64,000 bases of DNA, from contig NZ_JAFEJK010000001.1 in NCBI RefSeq assembly GCF_016888515.1, positions 930,001 through 994,000 of the forward strand, written 5' to 3'. Both the position numbers and the translations under genes were made by a program. Each line of letters starts with the position of its first letter. Position 1 is the first letter of the stretch. This stretch comes from Shimia biformata (GTDB lineage: Bacteria; Pseudomonadota; Alphaproteobacteria; Rhodobacterales; Rhodobacteraceae). The notes under the pieces were generated by a model, which was not told where the DNA came from, searched no databases, and worked only from the letters and a program-made list of their open reading frames with translations. Shown here piece by piece: positions 27,866 through 36,526 of the stretch.

Positions 27866-27892
27866 TTTACCAATGTTTCAGAGGTGATTCAA

Positions 27893-29332
27893 ATGGACAT
27901 GCCCCCCCCCAGCCCGACCGTTCTGGCCAAGAAAGCAAGGATTTTGGATCGCCTGCGCACCGTCTTGCCGGCCGATGCGGTGATCGGGGACGAGGCCGAG
28001 ACCCGCGCTTATGAGTGCGATGCCCTGACCGCTTACCGTTGTCCGCCGCTGGCGGCCGTGCTGCCGGCGTCGACGAATGAAGTCGCCGCCGTCCTGAAGA
28101 TATGCCACGAGGAAAACGTGCCTGTGGTGCCGCGTGGGGCCGGGACGTCGCTTGCTGGCGGTGCGCTGCCGACTGCCGACAGCGTGATCCTGGGCGTGGC
28201 GCGGATGAACGCGGTGTTGGAAACCGATTACGAAAACCGGTTCGTCCGAGTGCAGACCGGGCGCACCAACCTGAGTGTCACCGGTGCGGTCGAAGAGATG
28301 GATTTCTTCTATGCACCCGACCCATCGTCACAACTGGCTTGTGCGATCGCAGGCAATATCGCCATGAATTCGGGCGGGGCGCATTGTCTGAAATACGGCG
28401 TGACCACCAACAACCTTTTGGGCGTGACCTTGGTCACGATGGAAGGAGAGGTGGTCGAGATCGGCGGCGCGCATCTCGACGCCGGCGGATTGGACCTGTT
28501 GGGGCTGATCTGCGGCTCGGAAGGACAGTTGGGTGTGGTCACCGAGGCGACATTGCGGATCCTGCGCAAGCCTGAAGGCGCGCGGCCTGTCCTGATCGGG
28601 TATGACGACATTGTCGTGGCGGGGGAATGTGTCAGCGACATCATCAAATCCGGCATCCTTCCCGTTGCGATCGAATTCATGGACCGCCCCTGTATCCGTG
28701 CCACGGAAGCCTTCGCCGGTGCGGGCTATCCCGACTGCGAGGCACTGTTGATCGTCGAGGTCGAGGGCAGCGAGGAAGAGATCGCAGCGCAGCTTGAACG
28801 GATCGTGGCCATCGCGAAGACTCACAACCCGGTGGAGTTGCGCGAAAGCGGATCACCTGAGGAAAGCGCCAAGATCTGGCTGGGTCGCAAGTCGGCCTTT
28901 GGCGCGATGGGGCAGATCAACGATTACATGTGCCTCGACGGTACGATCCCGGTCAGCCAGTTGCCGCTGGTGCTGCGGCGGATTGGTGAGATGTCAAAGG
29001 AGTTCGGGCTGGATGTCGGCAACGTATTTCATGCTGGCGACGGTAACATGCATCCGCTGATCCTGTTTGACGCCAACAAGCCCGGAGATCTTGAGAAATG
29101 CGAGGCGTTTGGCGCCGAGATACTGAAACTTTGCGTCGAGGTTGGCGGTTGTCTGACCGGTGAGCATGGCGTCGGGATCGAGAAACGAGACTTGATGGTG
29201 ACGCAATACGAGGCCGATGACCTTGATATCCAGATGGCGGTCAAGGACGTGTTTGATCCCAAATGGTTGTTGAATCCGGCCAAGGTATTCCCCTTGCAAT
29301 CGAGTGAAACGCGGCGGATCGCGGCGGAATAG
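27893..29332 (+). CDS. glcD: Glycolate oxidase subunit GlcD (FAD-linked)
   Basis: A 479-residue FAD-binding oxidoreductase of the GlcD/D-lactate dehydrogenase type. The PCMH flavin domain shows VVPRGAGTSLAGGALP (about 80-95) and GNIAMNSGGAHCLKYGVTTNNLLG; the C-terminal cap ends with the metal-binding segment VFHAGDGNMHPLILFD and the CLTGEHGVGIEKRD motif. It oxidises glycolate to glyoxylate, passing electrons through GlcE/GlcF. GAGGTGA precedes the ATG; an in-frame codon at 27833 is less likely. Confidence 0.95.
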   Translation: MDMPPPSPTVLAKKARILDRLRTVLPADAVIGDEAETRAYECDALTAYRCPPLAAVLPASTNEVAAVLKICHEENVPVVPRGAGTSLAGGALPTADSVILGVARMNAVLETDYENRFVRVQTGRTNLSVTGAVEEMDFFYAPDPSSQLACAIAGNIAMNSGGAHCLKYGVTTNNLLGVTLVTMEGEVVEIGGAHLDAGGLDLLGLICGSEGQLGVVTEATLRILRKPEGARPVLIGYDDIVVAGECVSDIIKSGILPVAIEFMDRPCIRATEAFAGAGYPDCEALLIVEVEGSEEEIAAQLERIVAIAKTHNPVELRESGSPEESAKIWLGRKSAFGAMGQINDYMCLDGTIPVSQLPLVLRRIGEMSKEFGLDVGNVFHAGDGNMHPLILFDANKPGDLEKCEAFGAEILKLCVEVGGCLTGEHGVGIEKRDLMVTQYEADDLDIQMAVKDVFDPKWLLNPAKVFPLQSSETRRIAAE

Positions 29333-29402
29333 GGGCGTAGCCCCTCGCGCGGAAAGCCCGGGCTTTCCACGCTCACCCCAAGGTATTTGAGGAAAGAGAA
29401 AG
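29331..29402 (+). repeat. Dispersed hairpin-plus-motif repeat, copy 2
   Basis: AGGGGC-GTA-GCCCCT hairpin (29331-29345), a second perfect palindrome GGAAAGCCCGGGCTTTCC (29351-29368) and the motif AGGTATTTGAGGAAAGAGAA plus AG (29381-29402). The purine-rich end also serves as the glcE ribosome site. Confidence 0.65.
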
Positions 29403-30527
29403 ATGATGCGACCGGGAAGCGAGGCGGAATTGGCCGATGCGGTGGCGGGGGCGACGGGGCCTTTGCGGGTGATCGGTGGTGGCACGCGGGACATTGGCGC
29501 GCCGGTGGACGGGGACGTGCTTTCGGCGGCTGGGCTGTCGGGGATATCGCTTTATGAGCCAGGCGCATTGACTTTGGTTGCTGCGGCGGGGACGCCTTTG
29601 GCGGATATCGAGGCGGCGTTGGCTTCGGAGGGCCAGCGGCTGGCGTTTGAACCCATGGACCATCGCGGGCTTCTGGGAACCACCGGCGTGCCGACCATCG
29701 GAGGCGTGGTTGCGGCCAACGTATCGGGGCCGCGCCGTATCCAGGCGGGGGCGTGCCGCGATTCCGCGCTTGGGGTGCGGTTCGTGGATGGTCGCGGCCG
29801 GGTCCTGAAAAACGGCGGGCGGGTGATGAAGAATGTCACCGGCTATGACCTGGTGAAGCTGTTGGCGGGATCCTGGGGAACGCTGGGCGTGTTAAGCGAA
29901 GTGTCCCTGAAAGTGCAGGCTATCCCCGAGACCGAGGCGACGCTGGTCGCGCAAGGACTTTCGGCACAGGATGGGGTCGCGGCACTTTCTGCGGCGCTGG
30001 GCTCGCCCTTTGACGTGACCGGGGCAGCGTGGCTGTCCGACACCGGGGAGGCACGGGTGCGGATTGAGGGGCTGGCAGCATCGGTAGCCTATCGCCTGAA
30101 GCAGATGGGCGCGGAAATCTGCGCGGGTTGGGACGTTTACGAAGGCGTGGCAAGTGCCGCTTTGTGGCAAGAGGTGCGGGACGTGACGCCATTGTCGGGA
30201 CAGGCAGGGACAGTGTGGCGGGTGTCTGTGAAACCGACAGATGCGCCAGCCTTGCTGAACGCATTGGGTGATCCGCAGGCGATCTGCGACTGGGGCGGTG
30301 GGCTTGTGTGGCTGCTGATGCCAGAAGGCGGCGATGGGGGCGCGGCGGCGGTTCGGGGCGCGGTTGCACGGCTTGGTGGGCACGCGACGCTTGTTCGGGG
30401 CAGCGCGGAAACGCGGCGTGCGGTGTCGGTGTTTCAGCCCGAAGAAGCGGGGGTGGCCCGGATCACGGCAGGATTGCGGGCGCAGTTCGACCCGCGTGGC
30501 ATCCTCAATCCGGGACTGATGGGGTAG
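29403..30527 (+). CDS. glcE: Glycolate oxidase subunit GlcE
   Basis: A 374-residue FAD-binding subunit. It begins with a short PCMH domain: RPGSEAELADAV, LRVIGGGTRDIGAPVDGD and EPMDHRGLLGTTGVPTIGGVVAANVSGPRRIQAG, then GGRVMKNVTGYDLVKLLAGSWGTLG. These are standard GlcE landmarks. The C-terminal half is alanine- and glycine-rich and ends in LRAQFDPRGILNPGLMG. Two ATGs follow each other at 29403 and 29406. It lies between glcD and glcF and works as part of the GlcDEF complex. Confidence 0.93.
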   Translation: MMRPGSEAELADAVAGATGPLRVIGGGTRDIGAPVDGDVLSAAGLSGISLYEPGALTLVAAAGTPLADIEAALASEGQRLAFEPMDHRGLLGTTGVPTIGGVVAANVSGPRRIQAGACRDSALGVRFVDGRGRVLKNGGRVMKNVTGYDLVKLLAGSWGTLGVLSEVSLKVQAIPETEATLVAQGLSAQDGVAALSAALGSPFDVTGAAWLSDTGEARVRIEGLAASVAYRLKQMGAEICAGWDVYEGVASAALWQEVRDVTPLSGQAGTVWRVSVKPTDAPALLNALGDPQAICDWGGGLVWLLMPEGGDGGAAAVRGAVARLGGHATLVRGSAETRRAVSVFQPEEAGVARITAGLRAQFDPRGILNPGLMG

Positions 30528-30532
30528 GCAAC

Positions 30533-31855
30533 ATGCAGACGAATTTTACGGAACAACAGCTTCAGGATCCGGGTATCCAGCGCGCAAATGAAATCCTGCG
30601 CGCCTGCGTCCATTGCGGGTTCTGCACCGCGACCTGCCCGACATACCAGGTGCTGGGGGACGAGTTGGATTCCCCGCGCGGGCGAATCTACCAGATCAAG
30701 GACATGCTTGAAAACGAGCGTGATCCTGACCCCAAGACGGTGATGCACATCGACCGGTGCCTGTCTTGCCTGGCCTGCATGACGACCTGCCCGTCGGGGG
30801 TGCATTACATGCACCTTGTTGACCATGCCAGAGAGTACATCGAGGGCAGATACAAGCGCCCATTCATGGATCGGCTGTTGCGCTGGACGCTGGTGCGCAT
30901 TCTGCCCTATCCGACACGGTTCCGATTGGCGCTGCTTGGGGCCAAGATCGGGCGGCCCTTTGCGTTCCTCATGCCGGACGCGCGTTTGAAAGCCATGCTT
31001 GAAATGGCGCCGAAGCACATTCCTCCGGTCAGTCGCAACGATGACCCACAAAGCTTTGCTCCCGTCGGGCCAAGGAAGATGCGCGTTGCGCTGATGACAG
31101 GTTGTGCGCAGAAGGCGTTGAACACCGATATCAATGACGCGACCATCCGGCTGCTGACCCGGCTGGGTTGCGAGGTCGTGGTAGCCGAGGGTGCGGGCTG
31201 TTGCGGGGCGCTGACCCACCACATGGGCAAGACCGAGGAAAGCCACGGCACCGCGGCCAGGAACATCCGCGCGTGGTGCCACGAGATGGACGGTGCAGGG
31301 CTTGACGCCATCGTGATAAACACCAGCGGTTGCGGCACCACGGTCAAGGACTACGGCTTCATGTTCCGAAACGAACCGCTGGCGGCGGATGCCAAGCGGG
31401 TCAGCGATATCGCGATGGACGTGTCCGAGCTTCTGATGCAGCTTGACCTGCCCGAAGGCGACGACAAGGCAACCGTGGTGGCCTATCACGCGGCCTGTTC
31501 ACTGCAGCACGGCCAGAAGATCAAGACCTTTCCCAAAGACCTTTTGAAACGGGCCGGGTTCACGGTGGTCGAACCGGCCGACAGCCACCTTTGCTGTGGA
31601 TCGGCGGGAACTTACAACCTGATGCAGCCCGAGATTTCGAAACAGCTGAAGGCGCGGAAAGTGCGGACGCTGGAGGCGAAGAATCCGGACATCATTGCGG
31701 CGGGAAATATCGGCTGCATGATGCAGATCGGTGGCGGAACCGAGGTGCCGATCGTGCATACGGTCGAATTGCTGGACTGGGCCACAGGCGGCCCGCAGCC
31801 GCCGGCACTGACGGCCGAGGGTAAGCATGTGCCAGAGATCCCGATCCTCAGATAA
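30533..31855 (+). CDS. glcF: Glycolate oxidase iron-sulfur subunit GlcF
   Basis: A 440-residue iron-sulfur protein. Two [4Fe-4S] motifs are intact: Cys25, 28, 31 and 35 (CVHCGFCTATCP), and Cys76, 79, 82 and 86 (CLSCLACMTTCP). Two CCG domains follow (TGCAQKALN...AGCCGALTHH and YHAACSLQHGQ...CCGSAGTYN). It moves electrons from the flavin subunits to the quinone pool. The open frame continues upstream through glcE in another frame, but the ATG at 30533 directly after the glcE stop is the natural start. Confidence 0.95.
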   Translation: MQTNFTEQQLQDPGIQRANEILRACVHCGFCTATCPTYQVLGDELDSPRGRIYQIKDMLENERDPDPKTVMHIDRCLSCLACMTTCPSGVHYMHLVDHAREYIEGRYKRPFMDRLLRWTLVRILPYPTRFRLALLGAKIGRPFAFLMPDARLKAMLEMAPKHIPPVSRNDDPQSFAPVGPRKMRVALMTGCAQKALNTDINDATIRLLTRLGCEVVVAEGAGCCGALTHHMGKTEESHGTAARNIRAWCHEMDGAGLDAIVINTSGCGTTVKDYGFMFRNEPLAADAKRVSDIAMDVSELLMQLDLPEGDDKATVVAYHAACSLQHGQKIKTFPKDLLKRAGFTVVEPADSHLCCGSAGTYNLMQPEISKQLKARKVRTLEAKNPDIIAAGNIGCMMQIGGGTEVPIVHTVELLDWATGGPQPPALTAEGKHVPEIPILR

Positions 31856-31921
31856 CCCGCGAAACGCCCGATTTTTGCCTTAACCCGTGACTACGGTGCC
31901 CCTGTCATTGCAGGAGGTTTC

Positions 31922-32701
31922 ATGCGGTTTTTGGCGATCATCATTTGGCTTTGTGTTGCCCTTGCGCAGCCCCTAGCGGCGCAACAAGGGTTGAAATCAC
32001 TTCAAACCGGCCATGATGCGCGGGGGCTGGAAGCGGTTGGACGGCTCGAAATCGGAGGGCACGGATTCTGCACTGGGGCATTGATCGCGTCAAACCTTGT
32101 CCTGACGGCCGCGCACTGCCTGTTTGACCAGAAGACCGGAAAGCGCGTGCGGGCGGACCAGATTGTATTTCGGGCCGGGCTGCGCAATGGCCGGGCCAAG
32201 GCCATCGGCGAGGTGCGCGGCGCCGTAACCTTCCCAGGCTATAATTTCCGCGCCAAGAACCCCGGCGACCGGGTCAAGAATGATTTTGCCCTTCTTCGTT
32301 TGCGTCGACCAATGGGGCGCGTGGTCGAGCCGTTCGAGATTGGCGGCAAGCTGACCCGCCGGAACCAGTCCGTGGCCGTCGTGTCCTATGCGAAAGGCCG
32401 CGAGAACGCCCCCAGCCTCGAGCGTGCCTGTAAAATTCTGGGGCGGCAGTCGACGGTCTATGTGCTGGAATGCGACGTCGATTTCGGATCGAGCGGCGCG
32501 CCGGTGTTCAGCATGGAAGGCGGGCGTCCGCGCATCGTTTCGGTCATTTCCGCCAAGGCGGAGATGGACGGGCAGAACGTGGCGCTGGCGCCGATGCTGA
32601 CACAGGGGGTCGTGGATCGGCTGAAACGAGAGTTGGATCGTGCTGGTGTCGATAACCGTACAGTCACAGGGGCAAAATTTCTGCGCGCCAGCGGGGGTTG
32701 A
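31922..32701 (+). CDS. Secreted trypsin-like serine protease
   Basis: A 259-residue protein with a signal peptide (MRFLAIIIWLCVALAQPLAA) and an S1-type fold. The catalytic triad is visible: His65 in LTAAHC, Asp121 in KNDFALLRL and Ser191 in GSSGAPVF. The active-site motif is GSSGAP rather than GDSGGP, as seen in V8/glutamyl-endopeptidase-like bacterial members. It has AGGAGGT before the ATG and stands alone between glcF and hsp20. Expected in the periplasm or outside the cell; substrate unknown. Confidence 0.88.
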   Translation: MRFLAIIIWLCVALAQPLAAQQGLKSLQTGHDARGLEAVGRLEIGGHGFCTGALIASNLVLTAAHCLFDQKTGKRVRADQIVFRAGLRNGRAKAIGEVRGAVTFPGYNFRAKNPGDRVKNDFALLRLRRPMGRVVEPFEIGGKLTRRNQSVAVVSYAKGRENAPSLERACKILGRQSTVYVLECDVDFGSSGAPVFSMEGGRPRIVSVISAKAEMDGQNVALAPMLTQGVVDRLKRELDRAGVDNRTVTGAKFLRASGG

Positions 32702-32820
32702 ACCGGCAAATTCAGATACCTAAATCAGGGAGGCAGGACGCCAATCGGGTCCTGTGCTTCCGCCTGTCCCATGAGGGAAGGCATCACATATCAGTTGTCG
32801 CTCAAGAAGGAGGATGACAC

Positions 32821-33297
32821 ATGCGGACTTATGATTTCGCACCGCTTTACCGGTCCACGGTCGGGTTCGACCAGCTTGCCAGCATGATGGACCGAGTTCT
32901 GTCCAATGATGCAGGACAATCCAGCTATCCACCCTACAACATCGAAAAAACCGACGATGACCACTATCGCATTTCTATCGCGGTGGCCGGGTTTTCGGCG
33001 GATGAATTGTCGATCGAGGTGAAGGAACACGCGCTGATCGTTACCGCGCGCAAAGCCGAGGACGACACCGAGCGCACCTATCTGCATCGCGGCATTGCCA
33101 CCCGTGCATTTGAACGCCGCTTCCAGCTGGCCGACCATGTGCGCGTTACCGGGGCAAGCCATGCCGATGGTATGCTGCACATCGATCTGGAACGCGAGAT
33201 TCCCGAAGCGTTGAAACCGCGCCGGATCGAGATCACCAGCGCCAAACCTGCGATTTCGTCCAAGAAGGACGTTGTGGACGCTGAAACCGTCAACTGA
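32821..33297 (+). CDS. Small heat shock protein, Hsp20/IbpA family
   Basis: A 158-residue alpha-crystallin-domain chaperone that holds unfolding proteins. The domain runs from YPPYNIEKTDDDHYRISIAVAGFSADELSIEV (about 36-67) to MLHIDLEREIPEALKPRRIEI (about 118-138), including the C-terminal conserved strand; ERTYLHRGIATRAFERRFQLADHV is an IbpA hallmark. GAAGGAGGATGA precedes the ATG. I found no convincing heat-shock promoter or ROSE-type thermometer in the 119 bases upstream. Confidence 0.93.
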   Translation: MRTYDFAPLYRSTVGFDQLASMMDRVLSNDAGQSSYPPYNIEKTDDDHYRISIAVAGFSADELSIEVKEHALIVTARKAEDDTERTYLHRGIATRAFERRFQLADHVRVTGASHADGMLHIDLEREIPEALKPRRIEITSAKPAISSKKDVVDAETVN

Positions 33298-33316
33298 TCG
33301 CGATTGGTCCACCGGC

Positions 33317-33360
33317 TCGGGTCCTAGCCCGAATCCCGGAGCGTATTGACAAGAAAGAAG
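33317..33360 (+). repeat. Dispersed hairpin-plus-motif repeat, copy 3
   Basis: TCGGG-N6-CCCGA hairpin (33317-33332), then AGCGTATTGACAAGAAAGAA and G (33340-33360). It is the weakest hairpin of the family and runs into the hsp20 terminator. Confidence 0.5.
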
Positions 33361-33383
33361 GGGGGCGCGTGGCGTCCCCCTTT
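33358..33383. terminator. Bidirectional rho-independent terminator between hsp20 and the phytase-like gene
   Basis: An 11-base-pair stem AAGGGGGGCGC / GCGTCCCCCTT with loop GTG and a short T run. It lies between two convergent genes. Confidence 0.85.
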
Positions 33384-33406
33384 GTGCATTTCTGATGTAC
33401 CCAAGC

Positions 33407-35578
33407 TTAGTTCAAGGCACCCGACACTGTGCCGGACTGCCAGAACAGGGTCTCGCCCGAATGGTCGTCGACACCGTCGTTGTCGGTTGATACGAAGATG
33501 CGCCCGTCCTCGGTGATTGCCAGTCCTTCGACCTTGTCCAGCACGTATCCGCCTGTCGACAGCATCTCGGGGATGAGGTCGCGCACAAGTTCTTTGGACA
33601 CGACGGGCAGATCGCCGCCAAGCGGGGCAGGGGTCATCTCGGCCAGCGGAATGCGATAGATCTTTTTGGTCACCGCCCGGTGGTCATGCTGGTTGTCGCG
33701 TTCGACGACATAGACGTATTCGCCAAAGCGGGTGATCTCGGACAGACCGACCCAGCCGGTATCAGGCTGAGCCTTTTCATAGGCCACCGCGCCCCATTCC
33801 CCGGTTTTGGTATTGTAGGCAACAAGCTTGACGTGATTTGCTGGGTCGTCTTTCCACTCGCGCTGGACAGCCATCCAGAGCGTGTCGCCGATCATGGTCA
33901 CGCCTTCGAAACCAAAGCGCTTCTCGACCGCCATCAGTGCCGGCGGCAGGCCAATTTCTTTCACGATTTCACCGTTGGGCGCGACCTGGTAGAGGGCGTG
34001 CGGCACAACCCGGTCGGTGCGACCTTCGGATGCGACCCAGAACCCGCCATTTCCGTCCAGCGTGATACCTTCCATGTCAAGCTTCTGTGCGGGCTGGCCG
34101 GCGCGGGTGACACGGATGACATCGACGATACGAGCGGGCTGATGTGAAACGTCGATTTTGAAGATGGTTGGCTGCATGGCATAGAAGCTGTCATTCACCG
34201 CCCAGATGATGTCGCCCTTGTCGGCGACCATACCCGAGATCGCACCCCAGCCGGTCAGTTGGTCCATACCATTCGATGTCAGCATAGGGTAACTGGTCGG
34301 CGCGTCCTGGTATTCGAACAACATAACATGGGCGCGCGCGCCGCCGTCTTCGATCAGGTCCTTTTCGTTGGCTGAGATCAGCAGATTACGTTCGGGGAGC
34401 GCGACATAACCCTCGGGGCCAACACCCGAGGGCAAAAGCTGTTTCAGGACGGGCGCGGCAGGATCCGTGACGTCATAAACGCCGACGATCGAGCCGCGCT
34501 CGGATCCAACAAAGACGTAAGGCGTGTCGCCGAAGCGGGCAAAGGTCACCGATTCCGGTTCGACGCCCTTCTTGTTCGAGCGTTTCTCGGGGTAGTGGCC
34601 AATTTCCACGATAGCATGTTCAAAGCTGGCGCCGCTGTCATAGACCAGCGTGCCGTCCTTCTTGAAGATCGACCAGCCCCGGCTGCCGCCTTTGTAATCG
34701 CCTTCGTTGGCCGTCGCGAAATGCATGTCGTCGATCCAGGTGACTGCGTCGGGTTCGCGGGCCACGCCCGTGGCGCTGTCGGTGAAAGCCAATGCACGTT
34801 CGCGCTGTGTGTCGATCCCTTCAAGGTCAACGCTCCCGGCAGGGAAATGCGACTTCACCAAACCGTCCTTGCCGACAATCACGATATGATTGTTTTCCTG
34901 CAGCGTAACCACGGTTTCGCCCAGAGAATTGATTGACACAAATTCGGGTTCGGGATCGGAAGGGGCGATCTCGGCAAGCCCCTGCAGGCCGACCATCTGC
35001 ATGGATCCGCAGTCCAATGCGCCTGCCTTCAGGCCGACCAGAGCCAAGTGGCCTGCGGGCAATTGCGGGAGACCGCCATCATTCAGGTCTTCGTCACGTT
35101 CGTTTTCGATTGCGACGGCAACAAAGCTCTGGTCCGGGGCAATGGCAATGGAATCCGGCTGACCACCCAGGTCGCAGCGCCCGAGTTCGGCCTTGGTGTC
35201 GATGTCAATTGCGGCGAGGTGACCGGAAGGCGCGACAAAGCTGTCCGAGGTATTCACGCCGACAAATGCCGTGCGACCCACCATGCCGACGCTGGTCGGT
35301 TCACCATCCAGCGCGATATTGCCCAGTGGTTTCGGGTCATGGGCATCGGTGATGTCGATCAGGCCAAGGGCCGAAAGCGGACTGTCGGTATAGACCAGTG
35401 TCAGGCCGTCATCGCTGGCCGCAATGATCTCGGCCGAGGATTCGCGGCTGGTGTCGGCGTCCTGCGACATGTTGCGCGGGGTGGCAAAACTGGCGATACG
35501 GTTGAAATTCATCTCGGCCAATGCGCCGTTGGCGGCAAGCGCCAGGGACGAGGTCAGGCAGATGGTTCGGAAAGACAT
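33407..35578 (-). CDS. Secreted phytase/esterase-like beta-propeller protein
   Basis: A 723-residue exported protein. Residues 1-21 are a signal peptide ending in GALA. The first ~430 residues are repetitive beta-propeller sequence of the choice-of-anchor-I/alkaline-phosphatase type (SPLSALGLIDITDAHDPKPLGNIAL; PYVFVGSERGSIVGVYDVTDPAAP). The last ~290 residues match the esterase-like-activity-of-phytase pattern (KLDMEGITLDGNGGFWVASEGR; GFEGVTMIGDTLWMAVQ; VEGLAITEDGRIFVSTDNDG). The ATG at 35578 begins the signal peptide. A four-unit Pho box lies 47 bases upstream, so it is probably made under phosphate starvation to hydrolyse organic phosphate. Confidence 0.82.
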   Translation of the reverse strand: MSFRTICLTSSLALAANGALAEMNFNRIASFATPRNMSQDADTSRESSAEIIAASDDGLTLVYTDSPLSALGLIDITDAHDPKPLGNIALDGEPTSVGMVGRTAFVGVNTSDSFVAPSGHLAAIDIDTKAELGRCDLGGQPDSIAIAPDQSFVAVAIENERDEDLNDGGLPQLPAGHLALVGLKAGALDCGSMQMVGLQGLAEIAPSDPEPEFVSINSLGETVVTLQENNHIVIVGKDGLVKSHFPAGSVDLEGIDTQRERALAFTDSATGVAREPDAVTWIDDMHFATANEGDYKGGSRGWSIFKKDGTLVYDSGASFEHAIVEIGHYPEKRSNKKGVEPESVTFARFGDTPYVFVGSERGSIVGVYDVTDPAAPVLKQLLPSGVGPEGYVALPERNLLISANEKDLIEDGGARAHVMLFEYQDAPTSYPMLTSNGMDQLTGWGAISGMVADKGDIIWAVNDSFYAMQPTIFKIDVSHQPARIVDVIRVTRAGQPAQKLDMEGITLDGNGGFWVASEGRTDRVVPHALYQVAPNGEIVKEIGLPPALMAVEKRFGFEGVTMIGDTLWMAVQREWKDDPANHVKLVAYNTKTGEWGAVAYEKAQPDTGWVGLSEITRFGEYVYVVERDNQHDHRAVTKKIYRIPLAEMTPAPLGGDLPVVSKELVRDLIPEMLSTGGYVLDKVEGLAITEDGRIFVSTDNDGVDDHSGETLFWQSGTVSGALN

Positions 35579-35624
35579 GGGGAACTCCGTTTTGGAATGT
35601 GCTGCCCGGGCATGGCGGTGGCGC

Positions 35625-35664
35625 GTTACAGGTGGATGACAAACAGGTGTCAATTTCCTGACAG
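35625..35664 (-). promoter_or_regulatory. Predicted Pho box array (PhoB site)
   Basis: Reading the minus strand, four heptamers occur with exact 4-base spacing (11-base period): CTGTCAG, TTGACAC, TTGTCAT and CTGTAAC. The PhoB consensus is CTGTCAT repeated every 11 bases. Orientation and distance fit control of the phytase-like gene ending at 33407. Confidence 0.72.
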
Positions 35665-35732
35665 CCCGAAAAAGCGCTTGTCCGCCAGAACGGATGTGGT
35701 CTGATGCCGGCACTCGATCAGAAGGGACGCAG

Positions 35733-36512
35733 ATGGACTACGATGATGCCTACGCAAATGCCGCCTATATCCCCGGGGCCGAGGATTACCCGCCCAGATG
35801 GGAACGGGACGCCGCCGCGTTTCGGGCATCCAGCAGGAGTGAAGCCGGGATTTCATATGGCGCGGGCCGGCGAGAGGCGTTTGACCTGTTTTTGCCAAGC
35901 GGTGACGCCAAAGGGTTGCTGGTCTTTGTCCATGGCGGATACTGGCTAAAGTTTCACCGACACCACTGGTCGCATCTAGCCGCGGGTGCGGTGGCGTGCG
36001 GCTGGGCGGTGGCGATACCGTCATATGACCTTGCCCCGACTGCACGGATCGCAACGATAACCCGCCAGATCGCCGCGGCGGTGACTGCGGCGGCGGGATG
36101 TGTGGCGGGGCCAATCGTGCTGACAGGGCATTCCGCTGGGGGGCAACTGGTGGCGCGCATGGCATGCGAAGGAGTCCTGCCGGACGATGTCGCGGCGCGT
36201 GTGACGCGCGTGGTGCCGATCTCACCGGTCACCGATCTGCGCGAGATTATGAAGACATCAATGAACGCCGATCTGCGGCTTGATGCAGCAGAGGCCGCAG
36301 CCGAAAGCCCTCACCTGCATCAACCGCGCGGCGGACTTGAGGTCACGGTCTGGGTGGGCGCGAAAGAGCGGCCCGTGTTTCTGGATCAGGCCAGGTGGCT
36401 GGCCGATGCCTGGGGCGTGGACCTGTTGATCGCCGGGGGCAGGCACCATTTCGATGTTATCGAGGCGCTGGAGGACAAGGACAGCCTGATGATGCGCTGC
36501 CTTCTTGGGTGA
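35733..36512 (+). CDS. Alpha/beta hydrolase, kynurenine-formamidase-like
   Basis: A 259-residue esterase-fold enzyme. The oxyanion segment HGGYW (about residues 67-71), the nucleophile elbow GHSAGGQ and a C-terminal GGRHHFDVIEAL with the catalytic His are present, and VFHGGYW-YDLAPTARI-type spacing resembles arylformamidases (KynB-like; BNA7 group). The N-terminus MDYDDAYANAAYIPGAEDYPPRW is also typical of that group. AAGGGACGCAG precedes the ATG at 35733. No other tryptophan-degradation gene is near, so the formamidase role is tentative. Confidence 0.8.
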   Translation: MDYDDAYANAAYIPGAEDYPPRWERDAAAFRASSRSEAGISYGAGRREAFDLFLPSGDAKGLLVFVHGGYWLKFHRHHWSHLAAGAVACGWAVAIPSYDLAPTARIATITRQIAAAVTAAAGCVAGPIVLTGHSAGGQLVARMACEGVLPDDVAARVTRVVPISPVTDLREIMKTSMNADLRLDAAEAAAESPHLHQPRGGLEVTVWVGAKERPVFLDQARWLADAWGVDLLIAGGRHHFDVIEALEDKDSLMMRCLLG

Positions 36513-36526
36513 CGTTCAACAAACCG

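Noticed and set aside
32698-32725. Possible heat-shock sigma factor promoter before hsp20 (TTGAAC ... CTAAAT)
   Set aside because: Spacing is about right but both boxes match too weakly, and the -35 overlaps the previous gene's end; not enough to list.
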